Assembly (NCBI RefSeq): GCF_963860125.1
Contig: NZ_CAWLFA010000001.1
Location: forward strand, 2,356,001 to 2,420,000
Source of the DNA: Picosynechococcus sp. PCC 7002
GTDB lineage: Bacteria; Cyanobacteriota; Cyanobacteriia; Cyanobacteriales; MRBY01
Direction: 5' to 3'
DNA length: 64,000 nt
Shown here: positions 26,321-35,564 of the stretch, one piece after another
How positions within the stretch are numbered: the stretch's first letter is position 1
Layout of the letters: every line of letters starts with the position of its first letter
Notes under the pieces: generated by a model
Seen by the model: only the letters and a program-made list of their open reading frames with translations
Told to the model about the DNA's origin: nothing
Databases searched by the model: none
Made by a program: the position numbers and the translations under genes

Positions 26321-27001
26321 TCAGCGATTACGTCTCAAGGCCGCAAATCCGTGGAAAATAAGCCCCGGATCGTAATGCAAAACAGGTAACTGTTGGGCCA
26401 GCCACGCCCCATCCCCCCCGGTGCTGAAGATCTGACCCTGGGGAAATTCGCCTTGCCAAGCGCGGATAAAATCTTTGACCCCAGCGAGGACTGTGTAGGT
26501 AATGCCACTGGCGATCGCCCCGGCGGGATCATTGGCCCAACGGGGGGGCAATTGCGTCGGTAAATGAACTTTGGGTAAGGCGGCAGTGTGCTGGGTGAGG
26601 CTTTGAAACTGGAGGTTTAAACCCGGTAGAATCGCACCACCGATCCATTGGCGATCGCCGTTGGCCGCCGAAAAGGTTAAGGCCGTCCCCCCATCAACCA
26701 CTAAACAGGGAAAGCCATACCGTTGTCCGGCTCCTAAAACTGCTAGGGCGCGATCAATCCCCAATTGGGGATAGAGATTTTCGAGGGGAATATCGGCCAA
26801 GGTAATGGGCTTGGCGGTGGGAAAATGAGCCTGTATCCAAGTGCTTTGTTGGGGGACGACCGAGGCCACATAGCGCAACTGCTTAACGGCAGGGGGACAA
26901 GTGCCATGGGCTGTGTGGTGTACCGTTTGCAAGGTATCCCCCGTAAATGTCGCCCAATGGAGCCGGGAGTTGCCAATCATTAAGGCCCACCATTGATCCA
27001 T
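26321..27001 (-). CDS. coaX: type III pantothenate kinase (CoaX)
   Basis: The 226-aa protein belongs to the ASKHA-fold type III pantothenate kinases that start coenzyme A synthesis. The family motifs seen are IGNSRLHWA at the N-terminus, QLGIDRALAVLGA, VVDGGTALTF and a C-terminal IFSTGGDGAWL. The usual first Asp of the DxGNT phosphate loop is replaced by Met (MIGNSRLH), and the protein is shorter than the common ~255 aa. It is convergent with the HTH gene, the stop codons being only 2 nt apart. Confidence 0.82.
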   Translation of the reverse strand: MDQWWALMIGNSRLHWATFTGDTLQTVHHTAHGTCPPAVKQLRYVASVVPQQSTWIQAHFPTAKPITLADIPLENLYPQLGIDRALAVLGAGQRYGFPCLVVDGGTALTFSAANGDRQWIGGAILPGLNLQFQSLTQHTAALPKVHLPTQLPPRWANDPAGAIASGITYTVLAGVKDFIRAWQGEFPQGQIFSTGGDGAWLAQQLPVLHYDPGLIFHGFAALRRNR

Positions 27002-27010
27002 AACCCTGGC

Positions 27011-28207
27011 CTAACTCGGAAACTCCGTGGGCTGGACGGTTAACTGCCGCATTTTGCCCCGGCGCTTGAGATCAATGGGTAAATCAGCACCGATGCTACT
27101 CCGTTCTACGACATCCTGGACATCAAAGGCGGTCAGGACGGGTTGATCCCCCACCTGCTTGAGGATATCTCCCACCTGGATATTGGCGATCGCCGCCGGA
27201 GAATCTGGGGCAACCTCAATCACCAACACCCCTGTTTCCTGATTTAAATCAAGCGTCTGGGCCATGGCAGGCAGGGTTTCCCGCAATCGATTTTTCCCTT
27301 CTCCGTCCAATGCCAGCATTCGAATCCCCAGGTAAGGGTGGGTCGCTTTCCCCTCCGTAAAGAGTTGTTGGGCAATGCGTTGGGCGGTTTCGATGGGAAT
27401 GGCAAATCCCAGACCTTGGCCATCGGCGCGAATCGCTGTATTTAAGCCAATCACTTCCCCCCGCACATTGAGGAGGGGGCCACCGGAATTACCAGGGTTA
27501 ATGGCGGCATCGGTTTGGATAAAACGTACCCGTTTGTCCGGAATGCCGACCTGGGCACTGGGACGGTCGAGGGCACTGATAATGCCGACGGTGACACTGT
27601 TGTCAAAACCGAGGGGATTACCAATGGCGATCGCCCATTCCCCTGGGGTCAGACTCGCCGCATTTCCTAATGTTGCGGTAGGTAACCCCGTGGCGTCGAT
27701 TTTAATCACGGCAATATCCGTTAGCTCATCAACACCCATCACTTGTCCTTCAAAGACCTGGCCATCTTTGAGAGTCACCTTTACCTTAGAGCTATTTCCC
27801 ACCACATGGGCATTGGTCACCAGTTGGCCATCACTACTGAGAATAAAACCGGAGCCCGTGCCCTGGGGTTGGCGATCGCCGTCAAAGGTGGGAAAGCCCT
27901 CTTCTAATTGAAAAAACTTCTTAAATAACGGTGTGGGCGATGCCGATGCCTCCGTCTGATCTAGGGCATCAATGCGCACGACGGTCGGCCCAACGGTTTT
28001 GACCGCTTCAGCAATAAAATTTACCGAGTCTTGGTTGAGATCCAGCGCAGCCAGGGATTGCTCATATTGACGAAACTCACCATAGGCCTGCAAAGATGCA
28101 TTTAGCTGTCTTTGGAACCAATAGGCATGGCCCAAAAACCCCAGGCTTCCCCCGAGGATAAGGAAAGTCGTGTAGAGGCTCCACTGACGAAAAGATTGAT
28201 TTAGCAT
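27011..28207 (-). CDS. HtrA/Deg-family serine protease (HhoA/HhoB-like)
   Basis: The 398-aa envelope protease has an N-terminal membrane or signal segment (residues ~11-30). A trypsin-like domain follows with catalytic His134 (TNAHVVG), Asp164 (LTDIAVIK) and Ser241 (GNSGGP). The C-terminal PDZ domain (~290-390) contains GVLVIEVAPDSPAAIANIQVG-type sequence. Cyanobacteria carry three such proteases (HtrA, HhoA, HhoB); which this one is cannot be told without alignment. It degrades or refolds damaged periplasmic proteins under stress. It precedes coaX by 9 nt and could share its message. Confidence 0.9.
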   Translation of the reverse strand: MLNQSFRQWSLYTTFLILGGSLGFLGHAYWFQRQLNASLQAYGEFRQYEQSLAALDLNQDSVNFIAEAVKTVGPTVVRIDALDQTEASASPTPLFKKFFQLEEGFPTFDGDRQPQGTGSGFILSSDGQLVTNAHVVGNSSKVKVTLKDGQVFEGQVMGVDELTDIAVIKIDATGLPTATLGNAASLTPGEWAIAIGNPLGFDNSVTVGIISALDRPSAQVGIPDKRVRFIQTDAAINPGNSGGPLLNVRGEVIGLNTAIRADGQGLGFAIPIETAQRIAQQLFTEGKATHPYLGIRMLALDGEGKNRLRETLPAMAQTLDLNQETGVLVIEVAPDSPAAIANIQVGDILKQVGDQPVLTAFDVQDVVERSSIGADLPIDLKRRGKMRQLTVQPTEFPS

Positions 28208-28435
28208 GGGTGTGAGGAGACTGGAGGCGCAAAGATAAACGCAAGCTTGCCTTAAAATTATGGCAAAAATCTTGCTTGATTCCCTACTTTAACCAGCCCA
28301 GAAAACCTCTTTTGTTAATTGCGGTCAATTTTTAAAAAACTTTTTAAAAAAATCGGCTGCCAACGGCCTGAATACTCTTGCCACTCCAAGGAATATCTAG
28401 ATTCAGAAAAAATCTCCCCAGTCACTTTCGCCAAC

Positions 28436-28461
28436 AAAAAACCAGAGCTTGCTGACTCTGG
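28436..28461 (-). terminator. rho-independent terminator for the minus-strand secreted protein gene
   Basis: On the minus strand CCAGAG, an 8-nt loop and CTCTGG are followed by six T residues (plus-strand A-run 28436-28441). It lies 34 nt beyond the stop of the gene at 28495-28845. The remaining spacer (28208-28435) holds the protease promoter side and no supported gene. Confidence 0.85.
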
Positions 28462-28494
28462 CACAATATCAACCCCCGACAACTCGCCAAATTG

Positions 28495-28845
28495 TTACTG
28501 GCTGGTATGTTGGTAAACCTGGATTGAGGCACGGCTCGAACTTTGAATGTGGGATTCCTTGGGGTGGCTCGGATCGATCTGAGCGCCAGTTTGGATAATT
28601 CGCAGTTGTTGCACCTGCACCTGGGCCGGTTGTCGGCTGAGATCCGCGAGCGTTGGGAGGTGGATATTTTTGGGTAAACAGACACGGATCTGGGGATTGA
28701 GTTCTTGGGTATGGAGACGCCATCCCTCTGGACAGGTCATTTCTGTGGGGGTGGCGATCGCCGCTGGGACACCAGACAACAGCACCATCAACCCCAAAGA
28801 CAGACCATCCAACAACTGTACGCCAATACCTTGTGTTGATTTCAT
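28495..28845 (-). CDS. small secreted protein of unknown function
   Basis: The 116-aa protein starts at the ATG at 28843-28845, with GGAG 8 nt upstream. The open frame continues upstream, but without a ribosome site. A signal peptide (residues 1-~32, cleavage near AIATP) precedes a short mature domain with two Cys (CPEGWRLHTQELNPQIRVCL), which may form a disulfide. The C-terminus is Gln/Ser-rich (~66-116). It has its own terminator. I do not recognise a family. Confidence 0.72.
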   Translation of the reverse strand: MKSTQGIGVQLLDGLSLGLMVLLSGVPAAIATPTEMTCPEGWRLHTQELNPQIRVCLPKNIHLPTLADLSRQPAQVQVQQLRIIQTGAQIDPSHPKESHIQSSSRASIQVYQHTSQ

Positions 28846-29141
28846 GGTTTTGCTCCATTGCAAAGGAGAATAAATTGAGAGATTAGGGACTAACCTCCAC
28901 GGGGTTGTAGTGGCGGCCCCCCAGAACCTATGCAGTTCATTCTCTGAGGCCGTCAGATCGCTACCGAATTTGTCCTGGGCTGTCGGTGAAAATTTTGTCT
29001 TTTGTTGCAATCTAAAAGGCTTCTGGGAAAAGCTCACTATACTAATGGAGCAGATTTTCGGGCGGCGGAAAAATCCTGAAAAGTGCCCCCAATGCTGTTG
29101 TGATTGTTTGAAATCAAGTATTACTGAGGGAGAAAGCTGTG

Positions 29142-29756
29142 ATGTTCCAGGTTTTGCGTCGTTATCTGAGTGCCAGTGTGGGCCTTGGCTGTCTCATGGG
29201 GCAAATGATCTGTGCACCAGCCCAAGCTAATCCAGTAGGAATTCAGTTCCAAGGGGCTGCCAATGCCGTCTTTGTAGCCCAACAGCTCGGCTTTCCTCCT
29301 GTACCTCCCAATACTGGGATTATCGGCCCTTTTTCCGATGATCAGGGTTTAATTTATCTGGATGCCCAAGGGCGGATCAGTTATTTTTCACCGAGTCAGG
29401 TGACGGTTTTTTTCGCCCAGGCCAACGCCAATAATGGCCCAAAAATTCTCTATGCCCTGACCCCCACTGCCACCTACAGAATGCAAAATAATCAGGCGAT
29501 CGCCGTTGACCCAAACACTATCGAAGCGGCGATTACCCCCTGGCCCTATTCGGGGGTGATGGTGAATGTTTTAATTGCCTACCTCCAGCAATACCAAGCC
29601 CAGCTAATGGCGAGTGGAGGCGTTACGGTTTCCGCCGAACAGCAATCCTATGTCAGTTCAATGCTCCACAACACCAGCATGAATATTTTGAATAATATTG
29701 GCAGTGAAGGTTGCACCGAACACTACGAAGATGTTTACTACCTCGGCTGCTGGTAA
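29142..29756 (+). CDS. secreted protein of unknown function
   Basis: The 204-aa protein starts at the ATG at 29142, with GGGAG upstream; a GTG one codon earlier is possible. The signal peptide is ~30 residues, ending PAQANP. The mature part alternates strands and small residues, with the Gln/Asn-rich segment VTVFFAQANANNGPKILYAL. It ends with a Cys pair in EGCTEHYEDVYYLGCW that could close a disulfide. It is probably periplasmic or extracellular. No family is recognised. It is divergent from the small secreted gene on the other side, with about 300 bp between their starts. Confidence 0.75.
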   Translation: MFQVLRRYLSASVGLGCLMGQMICAPAQANPVGIQFQGAANAVFVAQQLGFPPVPPNTGIIGPFSDDQGLIYLDAQGRISYFSPSQVTVFFAQANANNGPKILYALTPTATYRMQNNQAIAVDPNTIEAAITPWPYSGVMVNVLIAYLQQYQAQLMASGGVTVSAEQQSYVSSMLHNTSMNILNNIGSEGCTEHYEDVYYLGCW

Positions 29757-29856
29757 GGTGAGTACATCGCGTTCGGCCCCAAGCACAATCATTTTTTTGT
29801 CATTGGGTGCAGAGCGGCAAATATCGCTATCGTAAAATCGCAACACATTTTTGGTA

Positions 29857-31131
29857 ATGGGCTCCCAACTCCTCAGCCTCGTCCCAGCAGATGCCTATAA
29901 GCTTCTGGTTGTTTTATTTTTGTCGTTTCTCATTGGCCTTGAACGGGAGGAACACAAACTCAATAAGGGCTATGCCTTTGGGGGCGTGCGCACCTATCCG
30001 CTCATTGGTCTGATTGGTTATAGTGTCGCTTTTTTGGCCCAAACCCAAATGCTGGCAGTGATCGGCGGTTTGGCGGTAATTGGTGGCTTTATGATGATTT
30101 CCTACTGGCACAAGGCGGAAACGTCACGGGTTGGTCTTACTTCGGAGATGGCGGGTTTGGCGACCTATATTCTGGGGGCGCTGGTCTACCACGGGCATTT
30201 TTGGGTGGCGTCTTCCTTGGCGATCGCCAGTTTGATTTTGTTGGAACTGAAGACTTTTCTCGAAGGATTGGCTGAGCGGTTTTCTGAGGAGGATATTTTC
30301 ACCTTCACCAAATTTCTGCTGCTGACCATCGTTATTTTGCCCATTTTGCCCAATCAAGCCCTGACTACCTTTGATCTCAACCCCTTTAAAACTTGGCTGG
30401 TGGTGGTGGCTGTGAGTACCGTTTCCTACGGCAGCTTTCTGCTCCAAAGGCTCATTAAGGGTCAAGGCAGCATTCCCCTGGCGGCTCTTTTGGGGGGAGC
30501 CTATTCTTCGACCGTGACCACCGTCGCCCTGGCGAAACGTTCTAGCGTCGATCCTGCAAATTCCCAGCGGTATGTGGGAGGCATGGTGATGGCTTCGGGG
30601 ATGATGTATTGGCGCTTAATTTTGCTATTGGAATTGTTTAATGGGGCTTTGTCGGAACGGCTGATGGGTTCGTTTTTCCTGTTAGGGCTGGTAGGGGTTG
30701 TGGGAGGCTTGGCGATCGCCCTCCGGAAAAAAAATGGGACTGATCCCCAGGCGATCGCCGCAACACATCCCCAGGGTAACCCCTTGGAATTAAAGGCGGC
30801 CTTTAGTTTTGCGCTGCTCTTTGTGGTGATCTCCCTCTTGACCCGGTACATTGTTGATTATTTAGGCGATCGCGGTGTGTATTCCTTTGCGGCGATTATG
30901 GGGATCACCGACGTAGATCCCTTTATTCTGAGCTTGACCCAATCGGCGGGCCAGTCTTTGTCTTTATCCCTAGCCAGTATTTCGATTTTGATTGCGACGG
31001 CGAGTAACAATGCGGTCAAAGGAATCTATGCCCGCTCCTTTGGCGATCGCCAAACGGGACAACAAAGTTTGTATTTTTTGCTGGGCTTTAGTGTGTTGGG
31101 CTTACTGCCCATTTTGACCCAGCTATTTTGA
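29857..31131 (+). CDS. MgtC/SapB plus DUF4010 membrane protein
   Basis: The 424-aa protein has about 11 hydrophobic helices. The N-terminal third carries the MgtC/SapB signature FLIGLEREEHKLNKGYAFGGVRTYPLIGLIGY. The rest, including ALLGGAYSSTVTTVALAKR and a final ASISILIATASNNAVKGIYAR, matches the DUF4010 domain usually fused to it. Function is not established for this fused family. MgtC proteins themselves affect magnesium homeostasis. The ATG at 29857 is preferred over a TTG two codons upstream. Confidence 0.85.
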   Translation: MGSQLLSLVPADAYKLLVVLFLSFLIGLEREEHKLNKGYAFGGVRTYPLIGLIGYSVAFLAQTQMLAVIGGLAVIGGFMMISYWHKAETSRVGLTSEMAGLATYILGALVYHGHFWVASSLAIASLILLELKTFLEGLAERFSEEDIFTFTKFLLLTIVILPILPNQALTTFDLNPFKTWLVVVAVSTVSYGSFLLQRLIKGQGSIPLAALLGGAYSSTVTTVALAKRSSVDPANSQRYVGGMVMASGMMYWRLILLLELFNGALSERLMGSFFLLGLVGVVGGLAIALRKKNGTDPQAIAATHPQGNPLELKAAFSFALLFVVISLLTRYIVDYLGDRGVYSFAAIMGITDVDPFILSLTQSAGQSLSLSLASISILIATASNNAVKGIYARSFGDRQTGQQSLYFLLGFSVLGLLPILTQLF

Positions 31132-31168
31132 ATCTTCACCGCTTGGGAGGGGATAGAGGGGGCGGTTT

Positions 31169-32209
31169 CTAGCCCTTGAGATGAATCAACTGGTCGGGAG
31201 CCACGGCCCCTTTTTCTGTAATGATCGCCGTGATTAGATGGGCCGGGGTCACGTCAAAAGCCGGATTATAAAATTGCACCCCTTCCGGGCAAATGCGCGT
31301 GTCACCAATTTGATAAACTTCCTTAGGATCGCGCTCCTCAATGGGAATTTGTTTACCGTCACTGAGGGAAAAATCCACCGTCGATAAAGGAGCCGCCACG
31401 AAAAAAGGAACATTGTGGGCCTTCGCGACGATCGCCAAACTGTAGGTGCCAATTTTATTCGCCGCATCGCCATTAGCTGTAATCCGGTCGGCCCCGACCA
31501 CCACTGCATCGATGCGACCCTGCTGCATACAGTGGGCGGCCATGTTGTCACAAATTTGCGTCACGGGAATCCCTTCCTGAACACATTCCCAGGTGGTGAG
31601 CTTGGAACCCTGGAGCCGGGGTCGAGTTTCGTCAGCATAGACCATCCCTAAACGATTTTCCCGCCAAGCTGAACGAATCACGCCCAAAGCTGTGCCATAA
31701 CCCGCCGTGGCTAAACCACCCGCATTACAATGGGTGAGGATCGTTAATTTTTCGGGGGTTTCGGGAAGAACCGCCAACCCCTGATCACCGATCGCCTGGC
31801 AGGTGGCGAGGTCTTCATTGTGGATCGCCTTGGCGGTATTGAGAATTAAATTTTGCAACTCAGGAATATTACCAGTCGCCCCTTGCACCGTTGCCATCAC
31901 CCGATCAATGGCCCAAAAGAGATTGACTGCGGTGGGTCTGGTTTGCCGGAGGGTTGCGGCGATTGCCTCTAGTTTTTCCAGAAAAATGGTGCGGTCTGTG
32001 GTTTGGATCTCCTTTGCCCCCAGGTATAGACCATAGGCCGCCGAAACCCCGATGGCAGGTGCTCCCCGGACAATCATCGTGCGGATCGCCTCAGCCATGG
32101 CCTGGTAGGTTTTAATTTCGACGACTTTATAGGCGAGGGGGAGCAGGGTTTGATCCACGAGGAGGACGCAGTCTTCTTGCCAAACGATGGGGTTAATGGA
32201 GTTGCTCAT
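31169..32209 (-). CDS. mtnA: S-methyl-5-thioribose-1-phosphate isomerase
   Basis: The 346-aa enzyme converts methylthioribose-1-phosphate to methylthioribulose-1-phosphate in the methionine salvage pathway. The chosen start (MSNSINPIVWQED) gives the usual family length; the frame extends 40 codons upstream without family resemblance. Conserved motifs include MIVRGAPAIGVSAAYGL, ILTHCNAGGLATAGYGTALGV and the catalytic Asp region VVGADRITANGDAANKIGTY. This is the eIF2B-like fold. The polyamine gene speE in this window releases methylthioadenosine, which feeds this pathway. Confidence 0.94.
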   Translation of the reverse strand: MSNSINPIVWQEDCVLLVDQTLLPLAYKVVEIKTYQAMAEAIRTMIVRGAPAIGVSAAYGLYLGAKEIQTTDRTIFLEKLEAIAATLRQTRPTAVNLFWAIDRVMATVQGATGNIPELQNLILNTAKAIHNEDLATCQAIGDQGLAVLPETPEKLTILTHCNAGGLATAGYGTALGVIRSAWRENRLGMVYADETRPRLQGSKLTTWECVQEGIPVTQICDNMAAHCMQQGRIDAVVVGADRITANGDAANKIGTYSLAIVAKAHNVPFFVAAPLSTVDFSLSDGKQIPIEERDPKEVYQIGDTRICPEGVQFYNPAFDVTPAHLITAIITEKGAVAPDQLIHLKG

Positions 32210-32372
32210 TAAACTGGGAAAATTCCAACGGTGAAAAATCTTCCCTATTGTGGCCTGAGGGCGGACGAAAAAAAATACATTCGGTAAATTTCTCCGGCGA
32301 TCGCCTTGCATCTCCGCTACCATGGCCATGTAAGGTAACTAAAACCCCCTAACGGCTTGGAGAAGCGGGAAA

Positions 32373-32609
32373 ATGAGTGAATTCGCTGATTTTATGAGCA
32401 TCATGCACGATGACCTTGGCGAACATTATCAACGCATCATGATGACCTATAAGGGGAATATTACCCCCGATACGGCGTTCCAGGCGGCGGCACTCCTCAC
32501 AGCAGCCCAGAGTAACGCGACTTATACGAGTCAGCTCCAGGGGGAAATTGAGTCCCTCCGCAAAACCTTGATCGCCATCGAAAAATCCCGGCGGGATTCC
32601 CAAAGTTAA
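32373..32609 (+). CDS. small helical protein of unknown function
   Basis: The 78-aa protein (MSEFADFMSIMHDDLGEHYQ...) is mostly helical, with an acidic N-terminus and a coiled C-terminal half (SQLQGEIESLRKTLIAIEKS). It has a weak upstream GCGGGAAA ribosome site and shares a divergent promoter region with mtnA. The stop lies 6 nt from the end of the convergent rsmE gene. No domain is recognised. Confidence 0.7.
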   Translation: MSEFADFMSIMHDDLGEHYQRIMMTYKGNITPDTAFQAAALLTAAQSNATYTSQLQGEIESLRKTLIAIEKSRRDSQS

Positions 32610-32615
32610 ATCCAG

Positions 32616-33326
32616 TTAATTTCCTGGACGACAGTGACTATTCACTAAGGCGATCGCCGTGATCGAAGCCGTCACCGCCCGCAGAATCGAATTTCCCAAG
32701 GAGACGACTGGCATACCTTTGGCGATCGCCTGTTGGATTTCCGTTTCTGTCCAGCCCCCCTCCGGCCCGATCAGTACCGTAATTTCTGGGGGCAGCGTTT
32801 TGGGTAACGCATCAAGCAGATGCAATGACTTTTCCCGTGCGCCACAGAGATAGGTTTGCTCTGGGGAAAGGGTTTCTAAAAGCTGCAAAAAAGGTTGTGG
32901 TGTTTCAATTTTCGGCACAATTGCCCGTTCCGATTGTTCTGCGGCTTCGGTGGCAATTTTACGCCAGCGTTTTAACTTATTTTCACTCGGTTTTAAAATT
33001 GTCCGCTCAGAAATCACCGGATAAATCTGCGTCACGCCTAATTCTGTACAGCACCGCACCACTTCATCGAAGCCATTTTTCGGCAGGGCGGCCACTAATT
33101 TCACTGGAATCGGGCATTCTGTTTGGAGGTGCTGGGATTCGATTAATTGAATTTCCTCAGTCTCCGTCAATTCACCAAGCCAAGCTTGGCCCAAACCATT
33201 TAACACAATCAGGCGATCGCCCGCCCGCAACCGTAGCACACTTAGCAGATAATGCCGTTGTTCTGTCGTTAAATTAACCCTAGAAAGATCAGTAAATTGC
33301 GCCTCAGAAACCACCAAACGCTGCAT
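32616..33326 (-). CDS. rsmE: 16S rRNA (uracil(1498)-N3)-methyltransferase RsmE
   Basis: The 236-aa SPOUT-fold enzyme methylates U1498 in the 30S decoding region. The N-terminal PUA-like part (~1-70, HYLLSVLRLRAGDRLIVLNG) precedes the knotted domain. That domain has RCCTELGVTQIYPV, the SAM-binding IGPEGGWTETE and a C-terminal SLGNSILRAVTASITAI, which corresponds to the usual LGxxILRxETA motif with Val in place of Glu. It is a standalone gene, convergent with the small helical gene. Confidence 0.9.
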   Translation of the reverse strand: MQRLVVSEAQFTDLSRVNLTTEQRHYLLSVLRLRAGDRLIVLNGLGQAWLGELTETEEIQLIESQHLQTECPIPVKLVAALPKNGFDEVVRCCTELGVTQIYPVISERTILKPSENKLKRWRKIATEAAEQSERAIVPKIETPQPFLQLLETLSPEQTYLCGAREKSLHLLDALPKTLPPEITVLIGPEGGWTETEIQQAIAKGMPVVSLGNSILRAVTASITAIALVNSHCRPGN

Positions 33327-33475
33327 TAAATTAACCGTCTCCGCCCTATTTTTTCGAGCAATAGCACCATTGAAATCTCACCTTTTATCTCTTTGGGTAG
33401 ATTTCTGTTAGTATTCTTACCTAACACAGGCCGATTGAAATAAAAGTTTATATTTTCCCCAACCCCAGCGAACCC

Positions 33476-34858
33476 ATGGTCAATACCCAACTCCCCAATC
33501 TCACCCCCCAGACAGACAAGCATAAAGTGGTGATTATCGGTGGCGGTTTTGGTGGTCTTTATGCCGCGAAAACCCTCGGTAAATATGAGGCTGCCGTGGA
33601 TGTCACCCTGATCGACAAACGGAACTTCCACCTGTTCCAACCGCTGCTGTACCAAGTGGCAACGGGGACCCTTTCCCCGGCGGATATTGCTTCGCCCCTG
33701 CGCGGTGTCCTCAGCGGCAACAAAAACACCCATGTGCTCCTTGATGAAGTCGTTGATATTGATCCCGACAGCAAAACGGTGGTAATGAACGAAGGGATCG
33801 TCAACTATGACAGTTTGATCGTTGCCACGGGGGTCAGCCACCACTATTTTGGGAATGACCATTGGAAACCCTACGCACCGGGCCTAAAAACCGTTGAAGA
33901 TGCCCTCGAAATTCGCCACCGCATTTTTATGGCCTTTGAAGCGGCGGAAAAGGAAACAGATCCGGCACTCCAACAGGCATGGTTGACCTTTGTGATCGTG
34001 GGCGGTGGCCCGACGGGGGTAGAATTGGCCGGGGCGATCGCCGAAATTGCCTACAGCGTTCTGAAAAAAGATTTCCGCAAAATTGATACCACCCGCGCCC
34101 GGATTATTCTCCTAGAAGGGATGGATCGGGTCTTGCCCCCCTACGATCCAAGTTTGTCGGCGAAAGCGCAAAAATCCCTGGAAAACTTAGGAGTTCAGGT
34201 ACAAACCAAGAGCCTCGTGACGAATATCGAAGACCACCTTGTCACCTTTAAGCAGGGCGATGACCAGTGCGAAATCGCCGCGAAAACCATTGTCTGGGCC
34301 GCTGGGGTGAAAGCGTCTGGCATGAGTAAAGTCCTCGAAGACCGTTTAAGCGCGACCCTAGACCGAGCTGGTCGGGTCATCGTCGAGCCGAACCTAAGCG
34401 TTGCGGGCTACCCTGATGTCTTTGTGATTGGGGACTTGGCCAACTTCCCCCACCAAAATGAACGGCCTCTACCTGGGGTGGCGCCGGTGGCGATGCAAGA
34501 AGGGGAATATGTGGCAAAACTGATCAAACAACGGGTCAATGGTCAGGAGATGGCGCCTTTTCGTTATATGGAATTGGGTAGCCTAGCTGTCATTGGGCAA
34601 AATGCCGCCGTTGTGGATCTCGGTTTTGTGAAATTCTCTGGGTTCTTAGCCTGGTTAATTTGGATCTTCGCCCACGTGTATTACCTGATCGAGTTTGATA
34701 ACAAGATGGTGGTGATGCTCCAGTGGGGTTGGAACTATTTCACCAGAGGTCGGGGTGCCCGTCTGATCACCGGAGAAAAGGATCTTGTGTCTGGGTTTAA
34801 GCTCTACCAAGAAGCTGCGGACAAAGAAACGAAGGTCAACATTAAAGTCGAAGCCTGA
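33476..34858 (+). CDS. type II NAD(P)H dehydrogenase (NDH-2)
   Basis: The 460-aa single-subunit FAD enzyme oxidises NAD(P)H and passes electrons to quinone without pumping protons. The FAD-binding motif GGGFGGLYAAKTLG lies near residues 21-36. A second dinucleotide-binding motif VIVGGGPTGVELAGAIAE is seen in the middle, followed by VFVIGDLAN for the second FAD contact. The C-terminal ~60 residues include a hydrophobic amphipathic segment (LAWLIWIFAHVYYLIEF) for membrane attachment. Cyanobacteria have several (NdbA/B/C) and the subtype is not resolved. A terminator with a long loop follows. Confidence 0.92.
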   Translation: MVNTQLPNLTPQTDKHKVVIIGGGFGGLYAAKTLGKYEAAVDVTLIDKRNFHLFQPLLYQVATGTLSPADIASPLRGVLSGNKNTHVLLDEVVDIDPDSKTVVMNEGIVNYDSLIVATGVSHHYFGNDHWKPYAPGLKTVEDALEIRHRIFMAFEAAEKETDPALQQAWLTFVIVGGGPTGVELAGAIAEIAYSVLKKDFRKIDTTRARIILLEGMDRVLPPYDPSLSAKAQKSLENLGVQVQTKSLVTNIEDHLVTFKQGDDQCEIAAKTIVWAAGVKASGMSKVLEDRLSATLDRAGRVIVEPNLSVAGYPDVFVIGDLANFPHQNERPLPGVAPVAMQEGEYVAKLIKQRVNGQEMAPFRYMELGSLAVIGQNAAVVDLGFVKFSGFLAWLIWIFAHVYYLIEFDNKMVVMLQWGWNYFTRGRGARLITGEKDLVSGFKLYQEAADKETKVNIKVEA

Positions 34859-34890
34859 CGCCAAGCTGAATAGCGCATCTTAATGCACTT

Positions 34891-34933
34891 CCCCCACGAC
34901 ATTCTCGTAGAGTAATAATTTTGTGGGGGATTT
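34891..34933 (+). terminator. terminator after the NDH-2 gene
   Basis: CCCCCAC (34891-34897) and GTGGGGG (34923-34929) form a 7-bp stem with a 25-nt loop followed by ATTTT. The symmetry means it could also end the convergent toxin gene. Confidence 0.65.
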
Positions 34934-34950
34934 TATGATGCAATCTTTTT

Positions 34951-35358
34951 TCAGGGATGCCAAAAACCAATATCTTCAAAGAAGCCGAGGTCTCTGTAAT
35001 CAATTGTCCAAACCTTTGCTTGCATTTGTTTTGCTACAACCAGCACAGAAGCATCTTCTAAACTGCCTCGCCATTGGGGTGAACGAATGCTGAGTTCGTA
35101 AATCTCTTGAAAATCCGTTGGAGAAATAGTCTGAATGACTGTATTTGTCTGCAAAGTTGTCAAAAGGAATTGAGCCGCTTGAATTGACTCACGGCGTGAA
35201 ACAAATTTGTAAACCTCAAAAACAATCGGTAAAGGGGTAATGATCTCTCCAAAAGCTTTTGGGATTTGGGTAAAGCCGGACTGAGCTAGCTCATGATATC
35301 GATCCTGGCGAGAAACGAGGGCAATCAGAGGGCCTGCATCGAGTACCAGTCGTTCCAT
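34951..35358 (-). CDS. PIN-domain toxin (VapC-like)
   Basis: The 135-aa putative ribonuclease has the PIN fold. The first acidic residue is in MERLVLDAGPLIALV (Asp7). The second and third are in GSLEDASVLVVAKQM, and the last is in VWTIDYRDLGFF. It starts with an ATG overlapping the antitoxin stop in a TGATG arrangement, which couples the two. Together with the 68-aa gene upstream it forms a toxin-antitoxin pair on the edge of the restriction-modification gene. In VapC families the targets are tRNAs or rRNA; the target here is unknown. Confidence 0.85.
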   Translation of the reverse strand: MERLVLDAGPLIALVSRQDRYHELAQSGFTQIPKAFGEIITPLPIVFEVYKFVSRRESIQAAQFLLTTLQTNTVIQTISPTDFQEIYELSIRSPQWRGSLEDASVLVVAKQMQAKVWTIDYRDLGFFEDIGFWHP

Positions 35359-35564
35359 CAACGCTCCAAGGGATTCGTCGAAGCATCTACAGGGGCATTA
35401 CGAACTAGGCCTGCTAAATCTAGCAAATCCTGACCATTCCGGGGACGTAACTTATCTCTGAGGGCGCTCTGGACGAGGCTAGAGGCATTTTCTTCGGGGT
35501 GAGTTTGGAGGTATTGATCAAGCTGCTGCCACAGCTCATCCGGGATGTACAGTGTCTTTTTCAT
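35358..35564 (-). CDS. ribbon-helix-helix antitoxin for the PIN toxin
   Basis: The 68-aa protein reads KKTLYIPDELWQQLDQYLQ, a typical ribbon-helix-helix strand and first helix, then SSLVQSALRDKLRP as the second helix. A tail (DLAGLVRNAPVDASTNPLER) follows, likely to wrap the toxin. The start at the ATG at 35562-35564 leaves a short leader. It precedes the toxin with a 1-nt overlap, the order expected of VapBC-type operons. It would repress its own promoter in the spacer shared with the divergent restriction-modification gene. Confidence 0.8.
   Translation of the reverse strand: MKKTLYIPDELWQQLDQYLQTHPEENASSLVQSALRDKLRPRNGQDLLDLAGLVRNAPVDASTNPLER

Noticed and set aside
28319..28516. Plus-strand 65-codon frame between the HtrA gene and the small secreted gene
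   Set aside because: It runs across a clear terminator of the opposite strand and into the end of the neighbouring gene, without a ribosome site.
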